Source: Pseudomonadota bacterium (GTDB taxonomy: Bacteria > Pseudomonadota > Alphaproteobacteria > Acetobacterales > Acetobacteraceae). Taken from it: a stretch of 11,223 bases of DNA. Made by a program: the position numbers and the translations under genes. Numbering within the stretch: the stretch's first letter is position 1; every line of letters begins with the position of its first letter. The stretch covers positions 1 to 11,223 of the forward strand of contig JAKBCH010000052.1 in assembly GCA_021808055.1 (NCBI GenBank), in the 5' to 3' direction. The notes under the pieces were generated by a model. It searched no databases and had not been told where the DNA came from. It worked only from the letters and a program-made list of their open reading frames with translations. Below are positions 1-7,268 of this stretch, one piece after another.

Positions 1-2
1 AC

Positions 3-440
3 GACCGGAACCATTTGCTCGATGACACCATCAGCTTTCTCTGGTTCTTCGTCATCGGTCTCATCATCGGCATTCCGCCGCTGCAATTCCCGCTGCTGGT
101 GCTGGCGCTGAAATTCATCGAAAGCCTGAGCCATGCCAATATCCGCCTCTCCTTCGGGCCGCTGGAATGGCTCATCGTCTCGCCGCGCTTTCACCGCTAC
201 CATCATGGTTTGCGCGCGGCAGGGCGGAATAGCTGCAATTACGCCTCGGTGTTCCCGGTGTGGGACATCATTTTCCGCACCGCCGATTTCCGGGATGAAT
301 ATCTGCCCACCGGCGATGCCCGCGCGCCTGAGGCCCTGGCCACCGGCTCCTACCTCGTCCAGCAGGCCACGGGCCTGAAATTATTCTGGCAGGCCTTGGG
401 AAAAAGCTGGGCAAGCCTTGGCATTGGCCGCGCGGCGTAA
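3..440 (+). CDS. Sterol desaturase / fatty acid hydroxylase family protein, 3' part (5' end outside window)
   Basis: The reading frame is open from the window edge (first full codon at 3) to TAA at 438-440, so only the C-terminal ~145 residues are present. Members of this family are integral membrane di-iron enzymes that hydroxylate or desaturate lipids, with iron held by histidine clusters. Visible here are a hydrophobic stretch (SFLWFFVIGLIIGIPPLQF, about residues 14-32), the conserved segment SHANIRLSFGPLEWL, and the last histidine cluster HRYHHG (HxxHH) near bases 192-206, followed by the usual NYASVFPVWDIIFRT block. The upstream histidine clusters must lie before the window, so completeness cannot be judged. 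The gene ends 12 bases before argG on the same strand, so co-transcription is likely. The family assignment is firm; the lipid substrate cannot be told. A TTG at 15 is an internal codon, not a credible start. Confidence 0.85.
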   Translation, partial: DRNHLLDDTISFLWFFVIGLIIGIPPLQFPLLVLALKFIESLSHANIRLSFGPLEWLIVSPRFHRYHHGLRAAGRNSCNYASVFPVWDIIFRTADFRDEYLPTGDARAPEALATGSYLVQQATGLKLFWQALGKSWASLGIGRAA

Positions 441-450
441 TAAGCCGCGC
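430..450 (+). promoter_or_regulatory. GC-rich hairpin between the desaturase stop and argG start
   Basis: A perfect 7-bp inverted repeat, GCGCGGC (430-436) and GCCGCGC (444-450), has a 7-base loop holding the stop codon of the upstream gene. It ends two bases before the argG ATG (453) and fills the place where a Shine-Dalgarno sequence would be expected; none is visible. It may couple argG translation to translation of the upstream gene. The structure is seen; the role is inference. Confidence 0.45.
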
Positions 451-452
451 AC

Positions 453-1679
453 ATGGAACAGAAGATTAAAAAAGTCGTCCTGGCCTATTCCGGTGGTCTG
501 GACACCTCCGTCATTCTCCGCTGGCTGCAAAACACCTATAAATGCGAGGTGGTGACCTTCACGGCCGATCTCGGCCAGGGGGAGGAGCTGGAGCCCGCCC
601 GCAAGAAGGCCGAGATGTTCGGCATCAAGGAAATCTTCGTCGAGGATCTGCGCGAGACCTTCGTGAAGGATTTCGTGTTCCCGATGTTCCGCGCCAATGC
701 GCTGTATGAGGGCCAGTATCTGCTGGGCACATCCATCGCCCGCCCGCTCATCGCGCAGCGGCAGATCGAAATCGCCGAGATGGTGGGCGCCGATGCCGTC
801 TCCCATGGCGCCACCGGCAAAGGCAACGACCAGGTGCGGTTCGAGCTTGGCTATTATGCCCTGAACCCGAATATCCGCGTCATCGCCCCCTGGCGCGAAT
901 GGGAGCTGACCAGCCGCACCAAACTGCTGGAATATGCCGAAACCAACCAGATCCCCATCGCCAAGGATAAGCGCGGTGAGGCCCCGTTCTCCGTGGATGC
1001 GAACCTGCTGCACTCCTCCTCCGAGGGCAAGGTGCTGGAAGACCCCGCCATCGGGCCGGATGAGATCGTCTATCAGCGCACCATCTCGCCGGAGGCCGCA
1101 CCTGATAAAGCCACCGAAATCACCATCGATTTCCGCCAGGGCGACGCGGTGGGCATCAATGGCGAGGCGCTCAGCCCGGCCACCATCCTCACCCGCCTGA
1201 ACGAATACGGCAAAGCCAACGGCATCGGCCGGCTGGACCTCGTGGAAAACCGCTTCGTCGGCATGAAGTCTCGCGGCGTGTATGAAACCCCGGGCGGCAC
1301 CATCCTGCTCGCTGCCCATCGCGGCATTGAAAGCATCACGCTAGACCGCGAAGCCGGGCACCTGAAAGACAGCATCATGCCGCGCTATGCGGAGCTGATC
1401 TATAACGGCTTCTGGTTCTCGCCGGAGCGGCGGATGCTGCAGGCGCTGATCGACACCAGCCAGGCCTCCGTCACCGGCCGCGTGCGGCTGAAGCTCTACA
1501 AGGGCAACGTGATTGTCACCGGGCGGGAGAGCCCGAACTCGCTCTACAATACCCGCATGGTTACCTTCGAGGACGATGCCGGGGCGTATAACCAGCAGGA
1601 TGCGGCGGGCTTCATCAAGCTCAACGCGCTGCGGCTGCGGCTGGGGGCGTCCATCGGGCGACGCGGCGGCAGCTTATAA
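453..1679 (+). CDS. argG: Argininosuccinate synthase
   Basis: This 408-residue cytoplasmic enzyme condenses citrulline and aspartate with ATP to argininosuccinate, the penultimate step of arginine synthesis. The N-terminus has the ATP-pyrophosphatase loop SGGLDTS at residues 13-19 within the first family signature (AYSGGLDTS), and the second signature, [13 protein letters not shown], starts at residue 119. The C-terminal part ends with a basic tail (RRGGSL). The length of about 400 residues is normal and no frame disruption is seen. ATG at 453 is the natural start because the ATP-binding motif follows at the usual distance; no clear Shine-Dalgarno precedes it, and a hairpin occupies that position. 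It lies 12 bases after a desaturase-family gene on the same strand and is closed by a strong intrinsic terminator, so it is the last gene of that unit. In many bacteria argG is scattered away from other arg genes, as it appears here. Confidence 0.97.
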   Translation: MEQKIKKVVLAYSGGLDTSVILRWLQNTYKCEVVTFTADLGQGEELEPARKKAEMFGIKEIFVEDLRETFVKDFVFPMFRANALYEGQYLLGTSIARPLIAQRQIEIAEMVGADAVSHGATGKGNDQVRFELGYYALNPNIRVIAPWREWELTSRTKLLEYAETNQIPIAKDKRGEAPFSVDANLLHSSSEGKVLEDPAIGPDEIVYQRTISPEAAPDKATEITIDFRQGDAVGINGEALSPATILTRLNEYGKANGIGRLDLVENRFVGMKSRGVYETPGGTILLAAHRGIESITLDREAGHLKDSIMPRYAELIYNGFWFSPERRMLQALIDTSQASVTGRVRLKLYKGNVIVTGRESPNSLYNTRMVTFEDDAGAYNQQDAAGFIKLNALRLRLGASIGRRGGSL

Positions 1680-1682
1680 AAC

Positions 1683-1710
1683 AAGGGGCGCTTCGGCGCC
1701 CTTTTTATTT
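1683..1710 (+). terminator. Intrinsic terminator after argG
   Basis: A stem GGGCGC (1686-1691) / GCGCCC (1696-1701) with a stable TTCG tetraloop is followed directly by TTTTTATTT (1702-1710). It begins seven bases after the argG stop. This is a textbook Rho-independent terminator ending the desaturase-argG transcript. Confidence 0.92.
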
Positions 1711-1841
1711 AGAGCGCGATGACTTCAGGTTCGCTCACTTCAAGAGCAAGCCTGACGTCTGAATGCCATCTATCTCATTGTTTTTGAGGCGGATTCAGAT
1801 TTTAGAGCGGATCACTCCCGTGATTCGATCTAAAATCATCC
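1711..1841. repeat. Pair of related imperfect palindromes, possible dispersed intergenic repeat
   Basis: Palindrome 1 pairs 1721-1736 (GACTTCAGGTTCGCTC) with 1744-1759, with two mismatches and one G-T pair around a 7-base loop. Palindrome 2 pairs 1798-1815 (GATTTTAGAGCGGATCAC) with 1820-1837, with one mismatch and one G-T pair around the loop TCCC; GGAT at 1791-1794 can also pair with ATCC at 1838-1841. The left shoulders resemble each other (TTTAGAGCGCGATGA at 1708 and TTTAGAGCGGATCA at 1801), suggesting one repeat unit present twice or two halves of a larger element. There is no coding potential. It looks like the small palindromic interspersed elements common between genes in alphaproteobacteria, but copy number elsewhere cannot be seen. 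Confidence 0.55.
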
Positions 1842-1897
1842 GACCCTAAGTGTAAAACTTTCCTCGCGCGATACGAATATAGGCTTTTCTCAGCCAA

Positions 1898-1912
1898 GAA
1901 CATACATCGAAC
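1898..1912 (-). promoter_or_regulatory. LexA (SOS) box upstream of recA
   Basis: GAACATACATCGAAC is an exact GAAC-N7-GAAC, that is GTTC-N7-GTTC on the minus strand, the direct-repeat LexA operator known in alphaproteobacteria. It lies 189 bases before the preferred recA ATG (111 before the alternative start). A weaker match, GTTG-N7-GTTC, follows at 1930-1944 on the plus strand. recA is a classic LexA target, so SOS induction is expected. The match is seen; occupancy is inference. Confidence 0.75.
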
Positions 1913-1918
1913 AATTTA

Positions 1919-1967
1919 TTAACAAGAATGTTGCTATTTTGTTCTCTCTATGCCAGGGTTAACAAGA
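1919..1967 (+). repeat. 9-base direct repeat TTAACAAGA in the recA leader region
   Basis: TTAACAAGA occurs exactly at 1919-1927 and again at 1959-1967, 40 bases apart (about four helical turns). The repeats flank the weak second LexA-like match at 1930-1944. They may be a protein-binding pair or chance in an AT-rich leader; no known motif is assigned. Confidence 0.3.
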
Positions 1968-2087
1968 GGCGAATCTGTAAGATTCTTCATAAATCACTCT
2001 GGCAAGGTCAGGAAAACACGCTATGGTTGCAGCCACCGCAAATAAAAAGCCGCGTTTGACACAAATCGAGTCGATGTTGGACGCTCC

Positions 2088-2092
2088 GGAGG
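2088..2092 (+). promoter_or_regulatory. Strong Shine-Dalgarno that decides the recA start
   Basis: GGAGG at 2088-2092 sits eight bases before ATG 2101. This is stronger than the AGGA upstream of ATG 2023 (nine-base spacing), and no such site precedes the in-frame ATG at 2119. It favours 2101 as the main recA start. Confidence 0.65.
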
Positions 2093-2100
2093 CACAATTA

Positions 2101-3168
2101 ATGGCGACTGTGACACAGATGGCAAAACCTGACCTGGAAAAGAACAAGGCGTTAGACGCCGCAATGGCGCAGATCGAGCGCGCTTTTGGCAAAGGCTCCA
2201 TCATGCGCATGGGGGCCAAGGGCGGCTCAGAGGCCATCGAGGTTATCCCCTCCGGCTCTCTGGGGCTGGATTTGGCGCTGGGCATTGGCGGGCTGCCCCG
2301 CGGGCGCGTGCTGGAAGTCTACGGCCCGGAATCCTCCGGCAAAACCACCCTGGCCTTGCACGCGGTAGCTGAGGCGCAGAAGCGCGGCGGCGTCTGCGCG
2401 TTCATCGACGCTGAACATGCCCTGGACCCCATTTATGCCCGCAAGCTGGGCGTGGATGTCGATAATCTCCTCATCTCCCAGCCGGATACCGGTGAGCAGG
2501 GGCTGGAAATCGCGGACACATTGGTGCGCTCCGGCTCCATCGATGTGCTGGTGATCGATTCTGTGGCGGCATTGGTGCCCCGCGCCGAGTTGGAAGGCGA
2601 AATGGGCGACACGCATGTCGGCCTGCACGCAAGGCTGATGAGCCAGGCGCTGCGTAAAATCACCGGTTCCGTCGCGCGCTCCAACACCATGTTGATCTTC
2701 CTGAACCAGATCCGTCTGAAAATCGGCGTGATGTTCGGCAATCCGGAAACCACCACCGGCGGCAACGCGCTGAAATTCTACTCCTCCATCCGCATGGAAA
2801 TCCGCCGCACCGGCTCGATCAAGGAGCGTGAGGAGGTCACCGGCAACCATGTGCGCGTGAAGGTGGTGAAAAACAAACTTGCCCCGCCCTTCCGGCAGGT
2901 GGAGTTCGACATCATGTTCGGCGAGGGCATCTCCAAATCCGGCGAGCTGATCGACCTTGGCGTAAAGGCCGGGGTGGTGGAAAAATCCGGCGCCTGGTTC
3001 TCTTACGACAGCCAACGCATCGGCCAGGGGCGTGAAAACGCCAAGCAGTTCCTGCGGGACAATCCAAAGGTGGCGGACAGTATCGAGAAAAAAATCCGCG
3101 ACCAGTCCTCGGCCCTGGGCGATGCGCTGATGGCGGCTGATGGCGGCGAAGACGGCGGGGACGATTAA
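2101..3168 (+). CDS. recA: Recombinase RecA
   Basis: RecA forms ATP-dependent filaments on single-stranded DNA, pairs homologous strands, and triggers LexA self-cleavage. From ATG 2101 the product is 355 residues, normal for the family. The N-terminal helix [19 protein letters not shown] is typical; Walker A GPESSGKT lies at residues 75-82; the [18 protein letters not shown] segment (Walker B and following) and the loop 2 region around [25 protein letters not shown] (given here only as a region; NPETTTGG is its key part) are intact; and the tail is acidic (DGGEDGGDD). The frame is also open from ATG 2023 with an AGGA site, which would add 26 residues not typical of RecA; 2119 is a third option, without a ribosome site. 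A LexA box lies upstream. alaS follows 106 bases downstream on the same strand. Identity is certain; the exact start is likely but not proven. Confidence 0.97.
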   Translation: MATVTQMAKPDLEKNKALDAAMAQIERAFGKGSIMRMGAKGGSEAIEVIPSGSLGLDLALGIGGLPRGRVLEVYGPESSGKTTLALHAVAEAQKRGGVCAFIDAEHALDPIYARKLGVDVDNLLISQPDTGEQGLEIADTLVRSGSIDVLVIDSVAALVPRAELEGEMGDTHVGLHARLMSQALRKITGSVARSNTMLIFLNQIRLKIGVMFGNPETTTGGNALKFYSSIRMEIRRTGSIKEREEVTGNHVRVKVVKNKLAPPFRQVEFDIMFGEGISKSGELIDLGVKAGVVEKSGAWFSYDSQRIGQGRENAKQFLRDNPKVADSIEKKIRDQSSALGDALMAADGGEDGGDD

Positions 3169-3190
3169 CCCCGCCTTACCTGCCCTGAAA

Positions 3191-3220
3191 GCGCGGCCGC
3201 ACAGCCTGAATCGGCCGCGC
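3191..3220 (+). other. GC-rich inverted repeat between recA and alaS
   Basis: GCGCGGCCG (3191-3199) and CGGCCGCGC (3212-3220) form a perfect 9-bp stem with a 12-base loop, 22 bases after the recA stop. No T-run follows, so it is not a standard intrinsic terminator. It could be an mRNA 3' stabiliser, a weak or Rho-assisted terminator, or an attenuator before alaS. Confidence 0.45.
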
Positions 3221-3274
3221 CATACAGCAACAATCGGGCTTGGCGAAAACCCTTCCGCCCTGTAATCCAGCGCC

Positions 3275-5905
3275 ATGGTCTCCAGTAACGATATCCGCGC
3301 CACCTTCCTGAATTATTTTGGCCGTAACGGTCATCAGATCGTGCCCTCCGCACCTCTGGTGCCGCGCAACGATCCCAGCTTGCTGTTCACCAATGCTGGC
3401 ATGGTGCCGTTCAAGAACGTGTTCACCGGGCAGGAGAAGCGGCCCTATAACCGCGCCACCTCCAGCCAAAAATGCGTGCGCGCCGGTGGCAAGCATAACG
3501 ACCTCGATAATGTGGGTTACACCGCCCGCCACCACACCTTCTTTGAAATGCTGGGGAATTTCTCCTTCGGCGATTATTTCAAGGAACAGGCGATCCTCCA
3601 TGCCTGGACGCTGCTGACCAGGGATTTCGGACTGGATAAAGAAAAACTGCTGGTTACCGTGTACCACACGGATGACGAGGCAGCCTCCCTCTGGTCCAAA
3701 ATCGCGGGCCTGCCGGACCAGAAAATCATCCGCATCCCCACCGACGATAATTTCTGGCGCATGGGCGATACCGGCCCCTGCGGCCCCTGCTCTGAGATTT
3801 TCTATGATCACGGCCCCGCCATTCCCGGCGGCCCGCCCGGCAGCCCGGATGAGGATGGCGACCGGTTCATCGAAATCTGGAACCTCGTGTTCATGCAATA
3901 TGAGGAAGGCCCGCCGGGCACGCGCAACGCCCTGCCGCGCCCCTCCATCGATACCGGCATGGGGCTGGAGCGCTTCGCCGCCATCCTGCAAGGCAAGCAC
4001 GATAATTACGACACGGATACGCTGCGCGCCCTCATCCTCGCCTCCGCTGAGGAAACCGGCCAGGGGCCGGATGGCGCGTTCAAAACCAGCCACCGCGTGG
4101 TGGCTGACCATCTCCGCTCCTCCTCCTTCCTCATCGCGGATGGCGTACTGCCCTCCAATGAAGGCCGCGGCTATGTTCTGCGCCGCATCATGCGCCGGGC
4201 CATGCGCCACGCGCACATGATGGGTGCGAAAGAGCCACTGATGTACCGGCTAGTGCCCGCCCTCACCCGCCAGATGGGCCAGGCCTTCCCTGAGCTTAAC
4301 CAGGCCGAGGCGCTGATCACCGAAACGCTGCAATTGGAAGAAAACCGCTTCCGCGCCTTGCTGGACCGCGGCATCTCCCTCCTGCGGGACGAAACCGGCA
4401 ACTTGGCCGAAGGCGGTGCCCTGCCCGGTGCCGTGGCCTTCAAGCTCTACGACACATTCGGCTTCCCGCTGGACCTCACGCAAGACGCTCTGCGTGAAGA
4501 AGGCAAGAGCGTGGATGTGGAAGGCTTCAACGCCGCCATGGCCGAACAAAAAGCCCGCGCGCGCGCCGCCTGGGCCGGTTCGGGTGATGCTGCGACCGAA
4601 ACTGTCTGGTTCGAGCTGAACGAGAAACTCGGCGGCACGGAATTTCTCGGCTATTCAACGGAAACCGCCGAAGGCACCATCACCGCCCTGGTGGTTGATG
4701 GCCAGCCCGCCAACGAAGCCCAGACCGGGCAATCTGTTTATGTCCTCCTCAACCAGACGCCGTTTTACGCCGAAAGCGGTGGCCAAGTGGGCGATACCGG
4801 CTTCATCACCGGGCCGGATAATCTGCGCATCCGCATAACGGACACCCAGAAAAAACTCGGCAGCCTGTTCGTGCATGTCGGCGTGGTCGAGGCTGGCACC
4901 GCCCGCGTCGGCCAGGCCGTATTGGCCAGCGTGGACCATACCCGCCGCGCCAACATCCGCGCTCACCACTCCGCCACGCATTTGCTCCACGAGGCGCTGC
5001 GCCGCGCCCTCGGCCCGCATGTCACCCAGAAAGGCTCGCTCAACGCGCCAGACCGTCTGCGGTTCGACATCTCCCAGCCCCGCCCGGTTACACCGGAAGA
5101 GCTGGCAGCGGTGGAGCGCGAGGTTAACGCGCATATCCGCCAGAACAGCGAGGTCACCACCCGCCTGATGACGCCGGAAGAGGCCGTGAAGCTGGGCGCC
5201 ATGGCGCTGTTCGGCGAGAAATACGGCGATGAAGTACGTGTCGTCTCCATGGGCGGCGCGGATGATGCCAAATCCGCCTGGTCCATTGAGCTATGCGGTG
5301 GCACCCACGTGGCGCGCACAGGTGATATCGGGTTGTTCCGCATCGTCTCCGAGGGCGCTGTCTCCGCCGGTATTCGCCGGATCGAGGCCGTGGCCGGAGA
5401 GGCTGCGGTAGCCGAGGTCGAAACCGAGGCCAAATTGCTGGCCGAAGCCGCCGCCGCCATCAAAGCCCCCGCCGCTGAGCTTGCCGGCCGCATCACCCAG
5501 CTTCAAGAAGACAAAAAACGCCTGGAGCGCCAGGTAGCCGAGCTGCAGAAAAAACTGGTGATGGCCACCGCCTCCGAAGCTGAAGATATCAACGGCACCC
5601 GTGCCATTCTGCGCAATGTGGGAGATGTGGCGGCCAAGGAGCTGCGCCCCATCGCGACAGATTTGCTGAAGAAGCTGGGCAGCGGCGTCGTGGCACTCAT
5701 CTCCACCGCTGAGCAGAAAACCGCCATTGTCGTCGCGGTGTCAGACGACCAACCCCAAAGTGCGGTTGAGCTGGTGCGCGCTGGTGCCACGGCAGCGGGC
5801 GGGCAAGGCGGCGGCGGTAACAAGGCGGTGGCGCAGGCGGGCGGGCCCAGCGCTACCCAGGCCAACGCGGCACTGGCGGCGATTAAATCCGCGCTCGCGG
5901 GTTAA
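3275..5905 (+). CDS. alaS: Alanyl-tRNA synthetase
   Basis: This 876-residue cytoplasmic class II synthetase charges tRNA-Ala and hydrolyses Ser- or Gly-tRNA-Ala. Domains are in the usual order. The catalytic domain begins with [19 protein letters not shown] and contains [17 protein letters not shown] and GDTGPCGPC (from residue 164). A tRNA-recognition region follows. The editing domain has its zinc ligands HSATH at 565-569 and CGGTH at 674-678. A coiled coil lies near 733-765. The C-Ala/DHHA1 domain has a glycine-rich [16 protein letters not shown]. Length and motif spacing match the family (E. coli about 876 residues). ATG 3275 is chosen because the conserved N-terminus starts directly there; no clear Shine-Dalgarno precedes it. 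Gene order recA-alaS is common in alphaproteobacteria. It is the last core gene before the insertion sequence debris, and no intrinsic terminator is visible after it. Confidence 0.97.
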   Translation: MVSSNDIRATFLNYFGRNGHQIVPSAPLVPRNDPSLLFTNAGMVPFKNVFTGQEKRPYNRATSSQKCVRAGGKHNDLDNVGYTARHHTFFEMLGNFSFGDYFKEQAILHAWTLLTRDFGLDKEKLLVTVYHTDDEAASLWSKIAGLPDQKIIRIPTDDNFWRMGDTGPCGPCSEIFYDHGPAIPGGPPGSPDEDGDRFIEIWNLVFMQYEEGPPGTRNALPRPSIDTGMGLERFAAILQGKHDNYDTDTLRALILASAEETGQGPDGAFKTSHRVVADHLRSSSFLIADGVLPSNEGRGYVLRRIMRRAMRHAHMMGAKEPLMYRLVPALTRQMGQAFPELNQAEALITETLQLEENRFRALLDRGISLLRDETGNLAEGGALPGAVAFKLYDTFGFPLDLTQDALREEGKSVDVEGFNAAMAEQKARARAAWAGSGDAATETVWFELNEKLGGTEFLGYSTETAEGTITALVVDGQPANEAQTGQSVYVLLNQTPFYAESGGQVGDTGFITGPDNLRIRITDTQKKLGSLFVHVGVVEAGTARVGQAVLASVDHTRRANIRAHHSATHLLHEALRRALGPHVTQKGSLNAPDRLRFDISQPRPVTPEELAAVEREVNAHIRQNSEVTTRLMTPEEAVKLGAMALFGEKYGDEVRVVSMGGADDAKSAWSIELCGGTHVARTGDIGLFRIVSEGAVSAGIRRIEAVAGEAAVAEVETEAKLLAEAAAAIKAPAAELAGRITQLQEDKKRLERQVAELQKKLVMATASEAEDINGTRAILRNVGDVAAKELRPIATDLLKKLGSGVVALISTAEQKTAIVVAVSDDQPQSAVELVRAGATAAGGQGGGGNKAVAQAGGPSATQANAALAAIKSALAG

Positions 5906-6025
5906 TCCGGCATCCAGCGCGGCACGGCGAGGTAAGCCAGGCGCACGATTCGTTTAAAATCTTACGCTAAGCGGCGCAGGAGATGAACGAAGCACGAACA
6001 TCGCTGAGCTGCCTGAAGCTGGCGC
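5906..6025. other. Intergenic spacer after alaS, junction to accessory zone
   Basis: About 120 bases without a credible gene or a terminator with a T-run. The core-like GC-rich sequence changes around 5950-5985 (an AT-rich patch, TTTAAAATCTTACG) and then runs into the tail of the IS3 remnant. The exact boundary of the inserted DNA cannot be placed by eye. Confidence 0.5.
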
Positions 6026-6568
6026 TCAGGTTAGCCGGGTTCCAGACATAATCCCTTGCCTGGACGATTGCTCCCAGCCGAGTGGCGCGACGTGGCCCAT
6101 GTTACGGAACAGATGCTCGTTGAGGCCTTCGTCACGGAACCGGCCGTTGAAGCTCTCGACGAACCCGTTCTGCTGCGGCTTGCCAGGTGCGATATAGCGC
6201 CACAGCACCGCGCGCTTTTCCTGCCATAACAGGATCGCATTCGAGGTCATCTCCGTGCCGTTGTCACTGACAATCATCAATGGCCAGCCGCGATGTTCAC
6301 CGATCCAGTCGAGTTCGCGACCGAGCCTTTCGCCGGACAGAGAGGTGTCAGCCACCAGCGCCAAGCATTCGCGCGTATAGTCATCCACCACCGTCAAGAC
6401 GCGCAAGCGCCGTCCGTTGTTCAGCGCGTCCGAGACGAATTCCAGGCTCCAGCGCTGGTTCGGTTCATCGGGCAGCGTCATCGGCGAGCGTGTGCCCATC
6501 GCCCGTTTCCGGCCGCCACGCTTGCGGACCGACAGCCCTTCTTCGCGATATGGACGAAGGGTCAGACG
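6026..6568 (-). pseudogene. IS3-family (IS407-like) transposase orfB remnant, lacking N- and C-terminal parts
   Basis: On the minus strand the frame is open from after a TGA at 6571-6569. Homology starts near [19 protein letters not shown] and runs through [49 protein letters not shown] and LNEHLF. This is the integrase-core half of an IS3-family OrfB (IS407-type wording). The N-terminal part of OrfB and all of orfA are missing. After LFRNMGH (about 6095) the expected family ending (IIEAWR..DYN..RPHSSLG) is replaced by unrelated residues up to a stop at 6028-6026, so the C-terminus was lost by deletion or frameshift. The first ATG, at 6499, is an internal methionine. The first catalytic aspartate, expected in the W-x-x-D position, reads as glutamate (WSLE). 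The element is dead; family assignment is secure, subgroup less so. Confidence 0.85.
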
Positions 6569-6588
6569 TCATCCGCCGAAACCTGTAA
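6565..6588 (+). pseudogene. Last codons of an IS3-family orfA
   Basis: Reading from 6565 gives DVIRRNL followed by TAA at 6586-6588, the common ending of the small OrfA protein in several IS3 groups. It overlaps the orfB frame in the arrangement typical of IS3 elements (orfB one base back). The rest of orfA is absent, cut at the junction with the minus-strand remnant. Confidence 0.55.
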
Positions 6589-7114
6589 AACCTACTCGCA
6601 AACGTGAGCTGTTGGCGGAGCTTTGTGGTGAATGGGGCGTATCGATCCGGCGGGCTTACCGGACCCTGGAGGCGGCCCTGGCGACCTATCACTATATATC
6701 CCGCCGCCGCGATCAGGCTGGGCTTGCAGCTCGCATCAAGGAGATCATTCAGACGCGTGTGCGCTACGGCTATCGCCTTGTGCACGTGTTGCATCGCCGT
6801 GAAGGGTGGGAGGTCAACATGAAGCGGACCTATCGGATTTACAAAGCGCTGGGCTTGCAGCTTCGAAACAAGACGCCGAAGCGGCGTGTGCGGGCCAAGC
6901 TCAGGGAGGAGCGGCGCCAAGCCAGCCGGCCGCATGAAATTTGGAGCATGGATATTGTGCACGACCAACTGGCCACGGGCCAGAAGCGTCGGGTTTTGAC
7001 GATCGTGGACACCTACTCACGGTTCTGCAGCCTTACTAAAAGCCAATAGCGCTACCAGCCCGCTGTTGGCAGAAGGCCGGAAACTCTAGCTTCCGGTGGT
7101 CCAAAGACGGGTAA
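6573..7114 (+). pseudogene. IS3-family transposase orfB remnant with internal deletion
   Basis: The N-terminal half of a second, different IS3 OrfB reads from about PPKPVKPTRKRELLAELCG through the helix-turn-helix/HTH_21 part (RVRYGYRLVHVLHRREGW, KRTYRIYKALGLQLRNKTPKRR) to the first catalytic region WSMDIVHDQL and the start of the next (VLTIVDTYSRF). After codons near 7025 the frame runs into a stop at 7047-7049; the D-N-G/D-Q-G and glutamate blocks are missing. From 7040 a shifted frame gives KPIALPARCWQKAGNSSFRW and ends at TAA 7112-7114, which resembles the extreme C-terminal tail of such transposases. So an internal deletion joined the N-terminal half to the tail out of frame. The upstream open frame back to 6417 is only the antisense of the neighbouring remnant. 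Not functional. Confidence 0.8.
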
Positions 7115-7121
7115 CGGCTCA
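7086..7121 (+). mobile_element. Probable right end of the plus-strand IS3 remnant
   Basis: CTAGCTTCCGGTGGTCCAAAG followed by ACGGGTAACGGCTCA (7086-7121, given in parts) has the look of an IS3-family terminal inverted repeat with the final TCA at 7119-7121, just after the orfB tail. Composition changes to AT-rich right after it. The matching left end is not in the window, so the boundary is an estimate. Confidence 0.5.
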
Positions 7122-7149
7122 TTTATGACACAGTAAGATTATAGAGATG

Positions 7150-7167
7150 GCTTACCGTTCGGTGAGC
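7150..7167 (+). other. Short inverted repeat upstream of the membrane protein gene
   Basis: GCTTACCG (7150-7157) and CGGTGAGC (7160-7167) pair fully with one G-T pair and a two-base loop. No T-run follows. It lies between the IS3 end and the promoter candidate; role unknown. Confidence 0.3.
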
Positions 7168-7187
7168 TTGCTAAAGTGCTAAGAGTT

Positions 7188-7216
7188 TTGCAAGAATCTC
7201 AAGAGGCTAGTAAAAT
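7188..7216 (+). promoter_or_regulatory. Candidate sigma70-like promoter of the membrane glycosyltransferase gene
   Basis: TTGCAA (7188-7193), a 17-base spacer, and TAAAAT (7211-7216) match the -35 and -10 consensus at four and five of six positions with optimal spacing. Transcription would start near 7223, about 45 bases before ATG 7269, which also argues against the GTG start at 7176 that lies upstream of the promoter. Confidence 0.5.
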
Positions 7217-7268
7217 TACATTTACCGACCTTAAAGGATCGAGAGCGTTTTTGGGACAGAAGCATCAA

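Noticed and set aside
381..1319. Long minus-strand open frame opposite argG
   Set aside because: It is antisense to a certain gene, in a GC-rich sequence where such shadows are common, and the product has no recognisable family motif.
2227..3303. Long minus-strand open frame opposite recA
   Set aside because: It mirrors the codon pattern of recA on the other strand; histidine- and alanine-rich product without motifs.
3176..4216. Long minus-strand open frame opposite the start of alaS
   Set aside because: Antisense shadow of alaS; no ribosome site or known domain.
5886..5940. Possible terminator after alaS (CCGCGC / GCGCGG repeat)
   Set aside because: The arms are short, include the end of alaS, and no T-run follows; a chance match in GC-rich sequence is likely.
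6280..6588. Plus-strand frames reading through 6280-6560 into the orfA/orfB remnants
   Set aside because: The part before about 6560 is the antisense of the minus-strand IS3 transposase; only the last codons belong to the plus-strand element.
7176..7268. GTG start 31 codons upstream for the membrane protein
   Set aside because: It lies upstream of the best promoter candidate, lacks a ribosome site, and would add a polar stretch before the first membrane segment.
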